A DNA stretch of 64,000 nt from Pedobacter sp. BMA. GTDB lineage: Bacteria; Bacteroidota; Bacteroidia; Sphingobacteriales; Sphingobacteriaceae. The translations under genes were made by a program, and so were the position numbers. Below, piece by piece: positions 54,550 to 63,990 of this stretch. How positions within the stretch are numbered: the first letter of the stretch is position 1; every line of letters begins with the position of its first letter. The notes under the pieces are model-generated. The model was not told the DNA's origin and did no database searches. It was given only the letters and a program-made list of their open reading frames with translations. Location of the stretch: assembly GCF_001027745.1 (NCBI RefSeq), contig NZ_LECU01000003.1:372001-436000 (forward strand), in the 5' to 3' direction.

Positions 54550-55629
54550 ATGAATACTAGCAATCAATCAGCAGTAATAGTTGGTGCCTCACTATGTGGC
54601 CTGATGACAGCTATAGCACTAGCCCGGACAGGAATAAAGGTCACAGTTCTTGAGCGATCGGGACCTAACGCGCGTACTGGTGCTGTATTGCAGGTAAACA
54701 GTGGGGAGGCGGACTTCTCAGATACGGCAAAACTATTGAGAAAGCTGGCATCTGGTGGCTTAAGGTCTCCAGAGGCATGGAATTCAATTTGGAGTCGGTT
54801 ACAAGCACAAATAAGTGCAGACACAAACATCGAATTACACTTTAATATACGCGTTCAAAGCATCGCGCAGGATGATACAAGCGCCTGGGTGTTAACAAAT
54901 AAAGGTGAACGGTTTGCAGGAGACCTGGTAATTGGTGCCGATGGGTATCGAAGTACTGTGCGCATGGCTGTATCACCGGACAAACCTAACGCGACCTTTG
55001 CAGGGTATGTGATCTGGGTTGCACTTTTGAACGAACAGGATATCCCGGAAAAGTATCGGCCTTCGGCTAATGCTGGTGTAAGCATGCCAAACGGCATTGG
55101 TGATTTTTTGCTTGGGTCGGTCATTGATGGAGAAACAGGATCACGAGAACCCGGGCAGCGAAGATTAGGATGGGCCTGGTATGACAATACCCGGAATAAA
55201 CTTTTTCGGGAGCTGGGTTGCATCAATGGAAACCTTGTACAGCATTCCCTTAATGGTGCAGACATTCCGGCGAAAACATTAAAAGAGTTAACCAACCAGG
55301 CTGCCGTGCGCTGGCCTCAGCCATGGCTTGCTGCTACTCAGTACAGTATCCGATCTCGCAAGCTTACCGGCCTACCAATCTCTGAATATATTCCTGACCA
55401 GTTGGTAAAGGGGCGTATTGCCTTAGCAGGTGATGCAGCTCATACGGTAACACCTATAACAGCAATGGGCTTTAACGCCTCATTACAGGATGCAGCTATG
55501 CTTGCAGAATCCATTAATAAGGAAACCGATATAATTCAGGCATTGCTTAACTATGAATCAAGCAGGTTAAAGCATGTTCGCAAAATGGTTGAGTCCGGAC
55601 AATCATTCAGTAGCTCCTTTGGCCGGTAG
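54550..55629 (+). CDS. FAD-dependent monooxygenase (PHBH/UbiH family)
   Basis: The 359-residue protein has the FAD-binding motif VIVGASLCGLMTAIALARTG (residues about 10-29), GDLVIGADGYRSTVR (DG motif, about 124-138) and the second FAD motif GRIALAGDAAHTVTPI (about 288-303). It resembles salicylate-hydroxylase-type aromatic monooxygenases with NAD(P)H as electron donor. The usual GQG is replaced by MGFNAS. It stands first in a three-gene run with the PQQ-type dehydrogenase and the SMP-30 lactonase. Confidence 0.9.
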   Translation: MNTSNQSAVIVGASLCGLMTAIALARTGIKVTVLERSGPNARTGAVLQVNSGEADFSDTAKLLRKLASGGLRSPEAWNSIWSRLQAQISADTNIELHFNIRVQSIAQDDTSAWVLTNKGERFAGDLVIGADGYRSTVRMAVSPDKPNATFAGYVIWVALLNEQDIPEKYRPSANAGVSMPNGIGDFLLGSVIDGETGSREPGQRRLGWAWYDNTRNKLFRELGCINGNLVQHSLNGADIPAKTLKELTNQAAVRWPQPWLAATQYSIRSRKLTGLPISEYIPDQLVKGRIALAGDAAHTVTPITAMGFNASLQDAAMLAESINKETDIIQALLNYESSRLKHVRKMVESGQSFSSSFGR

Positions 55630-55697
55630 TAATCGCAATCCCTTCAGAAACATTGAATGACTGAATCAGATAACTCTAAAACTAAACTCTTGTAGTT

Positions 55698-57668
55698 ATG
55701 AAAATATCAACAGTTAAAGCATTGGAAAGAACAGCTTTTAACTTCATCCCAGCCGGGACATCACCAATAATACTGGCCTTATTGCTCTTGATTACAACCC
55801 TATGTGATGCACAGCAATCTAAATTAATCAATGGAGCAGGACAGGGAAACGATAAGGCCGGAATGAAGTATTCTGAGCTCAATCAGATCAATGCAAACAA
55901 CTTTGACAAGCTTAAAGTCGCGTGGAGCTGGATATCTCCCGATGCAGAAATTACCCTTAAGCATCCCAAGCTTAAAACCTGGGTATGGGAGTCTACTCCT
56001 GTTATGGCGGATGGCGTTCTTTATATCAGCACGTCCATGTCTCAGGTTGCTGCAATTGATGCCAGTAATGGTCATACCCTTTGGGTGTATGATCCCCTGA
56101 CCTGGTTAAATGGCCTTCCCTCCAATAATGGATTTGTTCACAGAGGAATAACCTACTGGGCAGATGGCAAAGATAAACGGATTGTCATTGGTACTGCGGA
56201 CGGATTTTTAATTTCTTTGGACGCTAAAACAGGAAAGCCGGTAAATAAGTTCGGGTTAGAGGGCAGAATTGACCTCACACAGGGACTAGGCAGGCCAGTG
56301 AAACGAGAACTATACGGAGTATCTTCACCTGTAGTCATCTGCAAGGATGTAATTGTGGTTGGCTCTAAGGTTGATGATGTGCCTTCAGAATTACCCATGC
56401 CACCGGGAGACGTCAGGGGATTCGACGTGCGTACAGGGAAACAGAAATGGATATTCCATGCTATTCCCCAGGAAGGGGAAGCAGGAAACGAAACCTGGAA
56501 AGATGGTTCCTGGAAACAAATGGGAAGTACCAATGTCTGGACTCTAATGAGTGCTGATGACGATCTAGGCTATGTCTATTTACCATTCAGCACACCATCA
56601 GACGATAGCTATGGTGGCAAACGACCTGGAGACAATCTTTTTGGTGAAAGCCTGGTATGTCTTGATGCTTCGACCGGTAAGCGGGTCTGGCACTATCAAA
56701 TGGTCCACCATGGACTTTGGGACTATGATCTGCCTGCTGCGCCGAATCTGATGGATATTAATGTGGGCAATAAACTGATTAAGGCGGTTGCACAGGTTAC
56801 AAAACAAGGGTTTACCTACGTATTTGATCGGACTAGTGGAAAACCAGTCTGGCCCATCGTAGAAAAGCCTGTCCCACAATCCAATGTTCCGGGGGAGGAG
56901 TCTTCACCAACACAGCCTTTTCCAACAAAGCCAGCACCGTTTGACCGCCAGGGGATGACCGCAGATGATCTTGTAGATTTTACGCCCAAATTACGGGAAC
57001 AGGCAATGAAAGTGTTTTCTAAATACCATTCAGGGGTTTTGTATACACCTCCGGCGTTAGATAAGCCAACCATAAAAATGCCTGGTATTGCAGGCGGGGC
57101 AAGTTGGTCTGGGGCGGCTTTTGATCCCAGGACGCAAACCTTATACATTCCATCAAACACTTTTCCTTACGTGGTGGAACTGGTAAAATCGGAGGTCAAA
57201 GGGTACAGCTTGATTGGGAAAAATATGCCTGTAGAAAGCATTGATGAAGTGCCAATATGGAAACCACCTTACGGACGTGTTACAGCGATTGATATGCAAA
57301 CTGGCCTTCACAAATGGATGACACCAATCGGAGATATCGGAAAAGATAATGCTAGGCTAAAAGGCCTTGGATTACCCAAATTGGGCAGGGCAGCACGAAC
57401 TCATATTCTGTTAACCGAAACATTGCTGATTGCCGGGCAGGAAGGCACTACCCAAAGAGAATCAGACGATCAACCTGCCACTTTTCAAATAAAGAATCCA
57501 AAATTAGAAGCATACGACAAATCTGATGGACACTTTATAGGTGAGATCCCATTGCCAAGGAATGTCACCGCTGCTCCAATGACCTATGAGTTGAATGGTA
57601 AACAATATATTGCTATCACAACCGGCGGGGCAAATCTGACACCAGAGTTAATCGTACTTAGCTTATAG
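55698..57668 (+). CDS. PQQ-dependent (quinoprotein) dehydrogenase
   Basis: The 656-residue protein has an N-terminal hydrophobic signal (about 22-39, ending TTLCDAQ) and an eight-bladed quinoprotein propeller. Diagnostic segments include DASNGHTLWVYDPLTW, DAKTGKPVNKFG, GDNLFGESLVCLDASTGKRVWHYQMVHHGLWDYDLPAAPNL and GVLYTPP. There is no cytochrome c motif (CxxCH), so it must hand electrons to a separate carrier. Family members oxidise sugars or alcohols in the periplasm using pyrroloquinoline quinone. No pqq biosynthesis genes are seen in the window. Confidence 0.93.
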   Translation: MKISTVKALERTAFNFIPAGTSPIILALLLLITTLCDAQQSKLINGAGQGNDKAGMKYSELNQINANNFDKLKVAWSWISPDAEITLKHPKLKTWVWESTPVMADGVLYISTSMSQVAAIDASNGHTLWVYDPLTWLNGLPSNNGFVHRGITYWADGKDKRIVIGTADGFLISLDAKTGKPVNKFGLEGRIDLTQGLGRPVKRELYGVSSPVVICKDVIVVGSKVDDVPSELPMPPGDVRGFDVRTGKQKWIFHAIPQEGEAGNETWKDGSWKQMGSTNVWTLMSADDDLGYVYLPFSTPSDDSYGGKRPGDNLFGESLVCLDASTGKRVWHYQMVHHGLWDYDLPAAPNLMDINVGNKLIKAVAQVTKQGFTYVFDRTSGKPVWPIVEKPVPQSNVPGEESSPTQPFPTKPAPFDRQGMTADDLVDFTPKLREQAMKVFSKYHSGVLYTPPALDKPTIKMPGIAGGASWSGAAFDPRTQTLYIPSNTFPYVVELVKSEVKGYSLIGKNMPVESIDEVPIWKPPYGRVTAIDMQTGLHKWMTPIGDIGKDNARLKGLGLPKLGRAARTHILLTETLLIAGQEGTTQRESDDQPATFQIKNPKLEAYDKSDGHFIGEIPLPRNVTAAPMTYELNGKQYIAITTGGANLTPELIVLSL

Positions 57669-57699
57669 TAATTATAGATAACAACTAAAAACATATTTT

Positions 57700-58653
57700 A
57701 TGAAAAGATACACTATCCTTATTTATTGCCTTAGCCTGTCTTGTAGTTTTTTAAAAAGCAAGCCTGTTCAGGCCGCGCAACAGACAGATAGCGCTAAACA
57801 TGCCGAGCCAATTGACTCAACACTCTTTATAAAGGGAAATGTAACACCAAAACTGCTTTCCAATCAGTTTCTTGTTACCGAAGGTGCTGCTGTCGGCAGT
57901 GATGGCACACTTTATTTTAATGATATTAATGATGATAAAACTTATAAGTATTCACCGCAAGGGCAGCTGAGTGTCTTTAAATTGAATTCAGGTAATTTAA
58001 GTGGAATGTACATGGATCCTAACGGCAACCTGGCAGCTTGCTCAAGTTCGAGCCATCAACTACTCATGCTAGATAAAAAGGGAAAAATAACTACACTGCT
58101 GGGCAAAAACGATTTCGAACCTTTAAACGGCCCAAACGATCTATGGATAAATAAAAAGGGCGACATTTATTTTACGGATCCATATTATCCTCCTTCAGAT
58201 GGATCTACCTCAATTATCCGATCTGACACCGCCAGTCAGCGGGTACTATTGTTAAAGAAAGGACAAACCAGCAAAGTAGTTACGATAGAGGGAGAATTAA
58301 TTAAACCAAACGGCATTGTAGGGACTGCAGATGGACATATGCTTTATATTGCAGACATTAAAGCTGACAAAACATATAGGTACAGTATAAATGCTGACGG
58401 AACGCTTAAAGACAAGGTCGTGTTTTTCAATAAGGGCGCAGACGGCATTACTTTAGATGAAAGAGGCAATCTTTACCTAACAGGTAAAATGATTACGGTT
58501 GTAAACCCAAAAGGAGTTCAAATTGCAGTCATTCGAACTCCCTCAGAAACTATCACGAATCTATGTTTTGGTGGGTCTAACCACGATGTGTTATTAATTA
58601 CAGCAATGAAGGAAGTATATATATTGCCAATGAATGTCAAAGGAATTGAATAA
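57700..58653 (+). CDS. SMP-30/gluconolactonase-like exported protein
   Basis: The 317-residue protein has a signal peptide (about 1-26, ending QAAQQ) and the six-bladed propeller of the SMP-30/gluconolactonase family. Metal-site residues are in place: Glu in VTEGAAVG, Asn in NGPNDLW, Asn in IKPNGIVG and Asp in GADGITLDE. These enzymes hydrolyse aldonolactones. It follows the PQQ-type dehydrogenase by 31 nt, which suggests a two-step periplasmic path from a sugar or alcohol to a lactone and then to an acid. Confidence 0.9.
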   Translation: MKRYTILIYCLSLSCSFLKSKPVQAAQQTDSAKHAEPIDSTLFIKGNVTPKLLSNQFLVTEGAAVGSDGTLYFNDINDDKTYKYSPQGQLSVFKLNSGNLSGMYMDPNGNLAACSSSSHQLLMLDKKGKITTLLGKNDFEPLNGPNDLWINKKGDIYFTDPYYPPSDGSTSIIRSDTASQRVLLLKKGQTSKVVTIEGELIKPNGIVGTADGHMLYIADIKADKTYRYSINADGTLKDKVVFFNKGADGITLDERGNLYLTGKMITVVNPKGVQIAVIRTPSETITNLCFGGSNHDVLLITAMKEVYILPMNVKGIE

Positions 58654-59474
58654 CTAAATGCGATTAAGTCAATTGGGCAGATGAATATCAATTATAATTA
58701 TACGGATTACACTTAAATACATCGAAGCAAGAATAATTAATCCCTAGTTTGTATAGATGGTTCTCGTTAGTTAGTTAGTTAGTTTTATTTTTCAGCTTTA
58801 CGGCAAAAAGAGAAATGGTCGTATGTGAGGCAATTTATTGCTTGTGTACTTAACTTATCATTATTCCCTCGTTATTTGATAGGCAATCAGCGATTTAGGG
58901 CTTGGAAATACTATCTGTTATAAAAGGGTTTATTTTTTATCTTCCTAATTTCCGCTTACTTACTAACTTCTCATAAACTCATTCCATTAATCAAACATAA
59001 AATTCAGTTTTTGATAATGAGTAAATGATAATTTTTAGGTCGAAACAACCGTTCATTTTATGCTGGAAAAGGATATTCCGATGGGGAACTTTGTTGCAGG
59101 TGTCTGCTAAGTAAATCGCATGCGATATGTCTTTTTTATCACATGTTTGGATTTTTTATAATCAATTTATTAAATTAGCACTATCCCCATTGTTTCAGAT
59201 CATCTCATGATTTACACAGCGTTTAAAAACTGTTAAATCTTTTTATCATGAGTAAAATACCGCTAACCGGTTTAAGACATCCGGTGACTATTGACTATGC
59301 AATCTATAAGCCTGCGCCTCCAGATTAGTTTACAAATACACTAAGCTGGAAATCTAATAATATATAAATAAACAAATAATATCAATTAGGGTTTCAGCGC
59401 TTAAGACCTTCGCAATTCCCTTACCATGGGTAAAAAACCAAACAAGATCACTTCATTTCTCAACAAAAACTCAC
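58654..59474. other. Long A+T-rich intergenic region
   Basis: This 820-nt gap has no gene that I can support. It contains a (GTTA) tetranucleotide repeat of about four units near 58765-58783, several A+T-rich tracts and a 27-codon open frame at 59248-59328. It may hold regulatory DNA for the gene at 59475. Confidence 0.45.
58765..58783 (+). repeat. (GTTA)n microsatellite
   Basis: Four to five consecutive GTTA units. Short; it could slip in replication but lies in non-coding DNA. Confidence 0.7.
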
Positions 59475-60122
59475 ATGAATAAAAACGCTCCATTCGACTA
59501 CAAAATTTGCCTATCTGCACTCGTTTACACCACCCGTGAAATCCAAACACAATTTTATGATTTCTGCTTATTCCTCACTTTCAAAAAAAGCCTGAAGCAC
59601 TATGGCTATAATTTAAAAGAGTTGGATGAAGAGATTTTGGTTCAGGATGCCGATTTCTTCGCAACCGTTGAAGATCCGTTTGTGGTAAGATCATACCAAT
59701 CCATGATTGTTTGTATAACATTAGCAAACGATATAGAATTGAGACATGGCATCACCACATTTGAATGCCTGGACAGTACCGAGATCGAAGAAGCATCAGC
59801 ACGCTATAGTCCTACCATACAGGATCACCTCATCACCAAAAGTTATGCTCAGCTATTGTTCCATTTCATCACATTCTACGATTCCATTTTACTGAGCCTT
59901 TACTATTATGCCTGCGCCCTGACTTTAGAAAGCTACGATATACCTAAACAGATGCGAACCCGTCTGGATTATTCTTTTGAAGGAAGCTACAAACACCTCG
60001 ATTTGAAAAATGCCGATGTGGTAATGGTATTGGAAACAATGGAAGGATTTAGTAAAGAGCAGCTAAACATCAAGGATTTGGTTGAGAAGTTAAAACCCAA
60101 TATCAGTTGCCCGAAGGTGTAA
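59475..60122 (+). CDS. Hypothetical protein
   Basis: The 215-residue soluble protein is rich in helix-forming residues with an aromatic core (FHFITFYDSILLSLYYYACALTLESYD near residue 130-155). No signal peptide or motif I recognise. It has its own upstream A+T-rich region. The C-terminus has KLKPNISCPKV. Function unknown. Confidence 0.65.
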   Translation: MNKNAPFDYKICLSALVYTTREIQTQFYDFCLFLTFKKSLKHYGYNLKELDEEILVQDADFFATVEDPFVVRSYQSMIVCITLANDIELRHGITTFECLDSTEIEEASARYSPTIQDHLITKSYAQLLFHFITFYDSILLSLYYYACALTLESYDIPKQMRTRLDYSFEGSYKHLDLKNADVVMVLETMEGFSKEQLNIKDLVEKLKPNISCPKV

Positions 60123-60615
60123 AGGTAATTTGTCAAATGAAATTCAAAACCAAGGCTCAACACCAGGCGCTTTGACAATCTGTTTTACCAGCGGGCTTTT
60201 TGTTCGTACTTTAGGCCTGAAGCAACGATAAAGGCTAAATTCCCTCAATGGTGAGCTACAGGTTTTAGATCATCTCCGGCCAGGTATATATTGAACAGGT
60301 CTTCGGGGCGATAAGAATTTACATACAGATTCGTAATTGGTGTCTACTAAACACCAATTACGAATTTGTTTCTAATTAAAAAGTTGCAAACATTTTCTGG
60401 GAGCTACCTTAAGTCAATTACAGTAGTATTGATTTCACTTGTAAGTTATTTAGCCTCTAAGGCTGACTAGGAAATATAGCTTGAACTTAACAATTGTCTC
60501 AAAAAACGAATGTTTTTCCACCGGTTGCTTCTTGCTTTGAGCTAATGATTTCCTTAAAGTTCGGCAAAACCAAATTGCTCATAAAGTGTTTAGATGTAAA
60601 TAAAATCTAAAGCCC
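60123..60615. other. Gap between hypothetical genes
   Basis: About 490 nt without a gene. It holds a 19-bp inverted repeat (listed separately) and otherwise nothing I recognise. Confidence 0.4.
60325..60369. repeat. 19-bp inverted repeat (hairpin)
   Basis: Arms 60325-60343 and 60351-60369 are complementary at every position except one G-T wobble, around a 7-nt loop CTACTAA. The right arm ends near a short T-rich stretch (TTTGTTTCTA), so it could be an intrinsic terminator of the gene at 59475, 200 nt upstream, or a small transposable-element remnant. Confidence 0.65.
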
Positions 60616-61626
60616 TTGTCATTGAAATCTTTATCAAAAACCCGATGGCGGATTGAGCCGGGCCGTATAACAGTTTACCCATACGGCCTATCCTATATTC
60701 TTGCTGCCATACTGTCCATTTTTTTCCTGAGCGGATACCTGGTCTATCTTTATTATCTCCGAAATTCTTTTACTTCTTCTCTGCCACTACTTATTATCCT
60801 GATGGCGGTCGTTACCTTGTTCATCCTGTGGGCGGGCACATCTGTAGAGTTTGACACTAGTGCTGGCATCATGCGAAAAAAAATAATGGGCTTGCTAACC
60901 ATATCCTCTCTTCCCTTTTCTAAAATATACGGCATTTCACCTGTTTCCAACATGGCTGGTTCCTATACCTACAGGCTATTTAAAAAAAATGATCGATACG
61001 GAAAAGGGATATTGGTATCATCCAGTTATGGAAAAAATGATGATCCCAATGCAATCGCCTTTGTCGATGAGGTTATCACACCTATACACCGTCATCTGGA
61101 AGCGCATGATAGCCCGGGAGATTTCGCCCCACACCATATTGATGAGTATAAGTTTTTTATCCCAAATGGTGGCGCATACATTCTTAAAAGGAACAGAATC
61201 GGCAGTCTGCTACTTGGCGTTTGTCTTTTGGCTATAGGCGTTCATGAAATTACCCCCTATGCATGGCTCGGCGGCGGCTTTAATATCGGTAGAGTTTGCT
61301 TTCTGCTTTTTACCCTGGTTGGAGGACCGGCCATTATCCTGTCAGGTTTTACCGAAATCACTTTTGACAAGGGTTCCAGAATGCTCACGCGAAAAAACCC
61401 TATCGGATTGGGGAACAGAACTTATTCATTTGATGATTTTAATGGAATTCAAACGGTTAGAAAATCAACTAATATGATTTATTCGGGAACCGATGTACAG
61501 TTATATTTTTTAATACCAGGCAAGCAGAAAGAAGATGTATTGGTTTTATCAAGTTTCTTTAGCACAAAAAAAGTGGAACGCTTTGTAGCGGAAGTTAACA
61601 GCATCCTTATTAAGCAAACCATATAA
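60616..61626 (+). CDS. Hypothetical membrane protein
   Basis: The 336-residue protein appears to start at TTG 60616; a later in-frame TTG lies at 60622, and no ATG with good context is earlier than residue 40. Two pairs of membrane helices are visible (about 28-47 and 56-72; about 205-222 and 228-246), each followed by a soluble beta-rich stretch, so it looks like two repeats of the same fold (VEFDTSAGIMRKK and ITFDKGSRMLTRKN are alike in position). No family recognised. Confidence 0.6.
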   Translation: MSLKSLSKTRWRIEPGRITVYPYGLSYILAAILSIFFLSGYLVYLYYLRNSFTSSLPLLIILMAVVTLFILWAGTSVEFDTSAGIMRKKIMGLLTISSLPFSKIYGISPVSNMAGSYTYRLFKKNDRYGKGILVSSSYGKNDDPNAIAFVDEVITPIHRHLEAHDSPGDFAPHHIDEYKFFIPNGGAYILKRNRIGSLLLGVCLLAIGVHEITPYAWLGGGFNIGRVCFLLFTLVGGPAIILSGFTEITFDKGSRMLTRKNPIGLGNRTYSFDDFNGIQTVRKSTNMIYSGTDVQLYFLIPGKQKEDVLVLSSFFSTKKVERFVAEVNSILIKQTI

Positions 61627-61644
61627 CTATTGCGCTATCTAACC

Positions 61645-61998
61645 ATCCACGGTAGCTGTTTTCAGGTTTTCAACTCTATAAAATCTATCAAATAATCTGG
61701 GAAGATCGGCTTGGCTAATCCCCATTCCTGAGTCTATAATCCTAAAAATAGCGTTGTGTTGATCTGCGAAGCAATCAATAAATATTTCAGTATTATTAGG
61801 TGAATATTTAATAGCATTACTAATCAGATTATTAATCACCTGACCTAGTTTATCTCCATCTGCATTGATAAATAGTTTATCACTAAACTTTTGAGTAATA
61901 TGATGACCACTACTTGTATTCATATATTCATCAACCACTGCCCTAACCACGTTCGTCAATTCAATCGTTGCCAAATCCATTCCAATTTTAAACTGCTG
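61645..61998 (-). pseudogene. ATPase-domain fragment of a second histidine kinase
   Basis: From ATG 61980 the frame gives 113 residues with the N-box NNLISNAIKYSPN and the G1 box DSGMGISQADLPRLFDRFYRVENL. Upstream it reads on from about 61998 as QFKIG before meeting the stop of the next gene. After VENLKTATVDG a TAG ends it, where the G2 segment (ISGFGIGLYLC in the neighbouring kinase) should follow. It is therefore cut at both ends and resembles the kinase at 62002. Confidence 0.75.
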
Positions 61999-62001
61999 GG
62001 A

Positions 62002-63990
62002 TTAGGGTTTAAATACAGGTATACTAAAGAAAAAGGTCGATCCTTTTTGGGGAATACTTTTTACCCATATCCTACCATGATGTCTCTGGATAATTTCTGA
62101 ACACAGGTAGAGACCGATCCCAAATCCAGATATGCCTGCCGTGTTATTTCCCTCCACCCGATAATAACGGTCGAACAATTTTTCCAGGTCTTTTTCAGCG
62201 ATACCCATACCCTCATCATTTACGCTTACCCTGGCACAACCTTCCTCTGCCACACAGGCAATCCGGATAGTAGTATCTGGTGCGGAGTACTTTAGTGCGT
62301 TGCTGATCAGGTTAGTAATGACCTGGCCAATCTTATCGCGATCGCCTTCTACCCAGGTTGTTAATACGGGTTCGAAAATAATATGATGGGTAGTATTGGC
62401 TGGAATCGTTTCCTCTTCAATTTCCTTTACCAGGTCTTTCATATCGAAGCGGTGTTTATCTATATGGATTTTGCCGGCCTCCAGGCGGGAGACATTCAGA
62501 AAACCATTGATCATTGTTGTCATTTTGCTCACCTGCTTCCTTCCTTTCTCGAGTATGGTTTGTGAAAGCCTATCCTCGCCCTTTTTTGCCTTCGCTTCGA
62601 GCACTTGAAGAAAGCCACTCAAAGAGGTGAGCGGTGTTTTCAGCTCATGGCTAACCATGGCAATAAAATCATTTTTGCGCTGATCATCCTTTTTTGCTTC
62701 GGTAATATCCATAACAATGCCCGAGAAGTTGTCTAATTCTCCTTTTTCATCTTGAGTAACCCGGCCAAGCGAGCGTAGCCAAATGATCTCGTTATCGTTA
62801 AAGCGCTTCTGCTGATAAGTGATATCATAATCTAACCCTTCTCTGATCGACCTTTCGATATCGGCCAGAATGATTGGTCGGAACTCCTCAGTTACTTGCC
62901 CGATAGCCTGTTCATAAGTCATTGGCAAACTGCTTTCATACCCGAAAATCCTGGCCAGCATATCGTTGTATTGCAGGTTTTTTGATAGCGGGTTAATGTG
63001 CCAGATCCCCAGGCGAGCTGCTGAAACTGCTAAATTGAATTGCTTGTTCAAACGTTCCAAATCATTGCGGGCCTTAACCTGATCGGTTACATCAACAGCC
63101 ATATCGATCACGCCGGTGATTTGACCATCCTCGATCAGAGGGCTATAGGAGAAATCATAATACCCGGTTTCCTGTTGCCCATTGCGTATCAAAGTAACTT
63201 GATTACCATAACCACGAATGGTTTCGCCGGTTGTGAATACCTTACAAAGCAGTTGGTAAGCTTCTTGCCCGGCCAGTTCTGGTATCGCATCAAGTAAAGA
63301 CTTGCCAACAATGTCTGTGGTTTTGCCCAATAATTCAAGCATTTGAGGGTTGGCAGCCTCGATGTTTAGATCAATACCACGAAATAAAACAATAGCAACA
63401 GGTGCCTGGTTGATTAAACTGCGGCCACGTGCATCACTTAACAAACTGGCACTAAGTAATTGTTTGTTTTCTTCGTCAGCCGCTTTCAACAACCTGACGT
63501 TCCGTCTGAGTTCCATTTTATCCATCACCTGGCGGGCGATAATCCTCAAGGCTTTCTTTTGTTGATCCGTAAGCTTTTTCGCAACCGAATCGATTACGCA
63601 AAGTGAGCCTAAAGCAAACCCTTCCTGATTTACAAGAGGAACGCCTGCATAAAATGCAATATCAGGATGACCTGTTACCAATGGATTATCGCTAAACCGC
63701 TCATCCTGGGTCGCATCCTCTATCTCCATCAATTCTTTAGGGTCGAGAATTGCATGAGCGCAAAAAGAGTAAGCCCTGTCTGTTTCTGCAACTCCCAGAC
63801 CATAGTTAGATTTGAACCATTGCCTTTCCTTGTCCACCAGGCTAATCAAGGCGATTGGTGTACCGCAGATACCCGCCGCCAACTCAGTCAGGTCGTTATA
63901 TTCCTCTTCCGGGAGTGTATCCAAAATTTGGTACGAATGGAGCGCAAGAAGACGATCTTGTTCATTCTGCGTTTGAGAATAGACTGACAT
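62002..63990 (-). CDS. Cytoplasmic GAF/PAS histidine kinase
   Basis: The 662-residue kinase begins at ATG 63990. Domains: GAF (about 20-165, GICGTPIALISLVDKERQWFKS), PAS (about 190-300), a second PAS (about 315-425, YNDMLARIFGYESSLPMTYEQAI), HisKA (about 440-505, IAMVSHELKTPLTSLSGFL) and an ATPase domain (about 540-655, NNLISNALKYSAP, DEGMGIAEKD, ISGFGIGLYLC). There are no membrane segments, so the signal is internal. A partial kinase lies 20 nt downstream; no response regulator is adjacent in the window. Confidence 0.93.
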   Translation of the reverse strand: MSVYSQTQNEQDRLLALHSYQILDTLPEEEYNDLTELAAGICGTPIALISLVDKERQWFKSNYGLGVAETDRAYSFCAHAILDPKELMEIEDATQDERFSDNPLVTGHPDIAFYAGVPLVNQEGFALGSLCVIDSVAKKLTDQQKKALRIIARQVMDKMELRRNVRLLKAADEENKQLLSASLLSDARGRSLINQAPVAIVLFRGIDLNIEAANPQMLELLGKTTDIVGKSLLDAIPELAGQEAYQLLCKVFTTGETIRGYGNQVTLIRNGQQETGYYDFSYSPLIEDGQITGVIDMAVDVTDQVKARNDLERLNKQFNLAVSAARLGIWHINPLSKNLQYNDMLARIFGYESSLPMTYEQAIGQVTEEFRPIILADIERSIREGLDYDITYQQKRFNDNEIIWLRSLGRVTQDEKGELDNFSGIVMDITEAKKDDQRKNDFIAMVSHELKTPLTSLSGFLQVLEAKAKKGEDRLSQTILEKGRKQVSKMTTMINGFLNVSRLEAGKIHIDKHRFDMKDLVKEIEEETIPANTTHHIIFEPVLTTWVEGDRDKIGQVITNLISNALKYSAPDTTIRIACVAEEGCARVSVNDEGMGIAEKDLEKLFDRYYRVEGNNTAGISGFGIGLYLCSEIIQRHHGRIWVKSIPQKGSTFFFSIPVFKP

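Noticed and set aside
58765..58783. GTTA repeat as a CRISPR or attachment site
   Set aside because: The units are only 4 nt, contiguous and without spacers.
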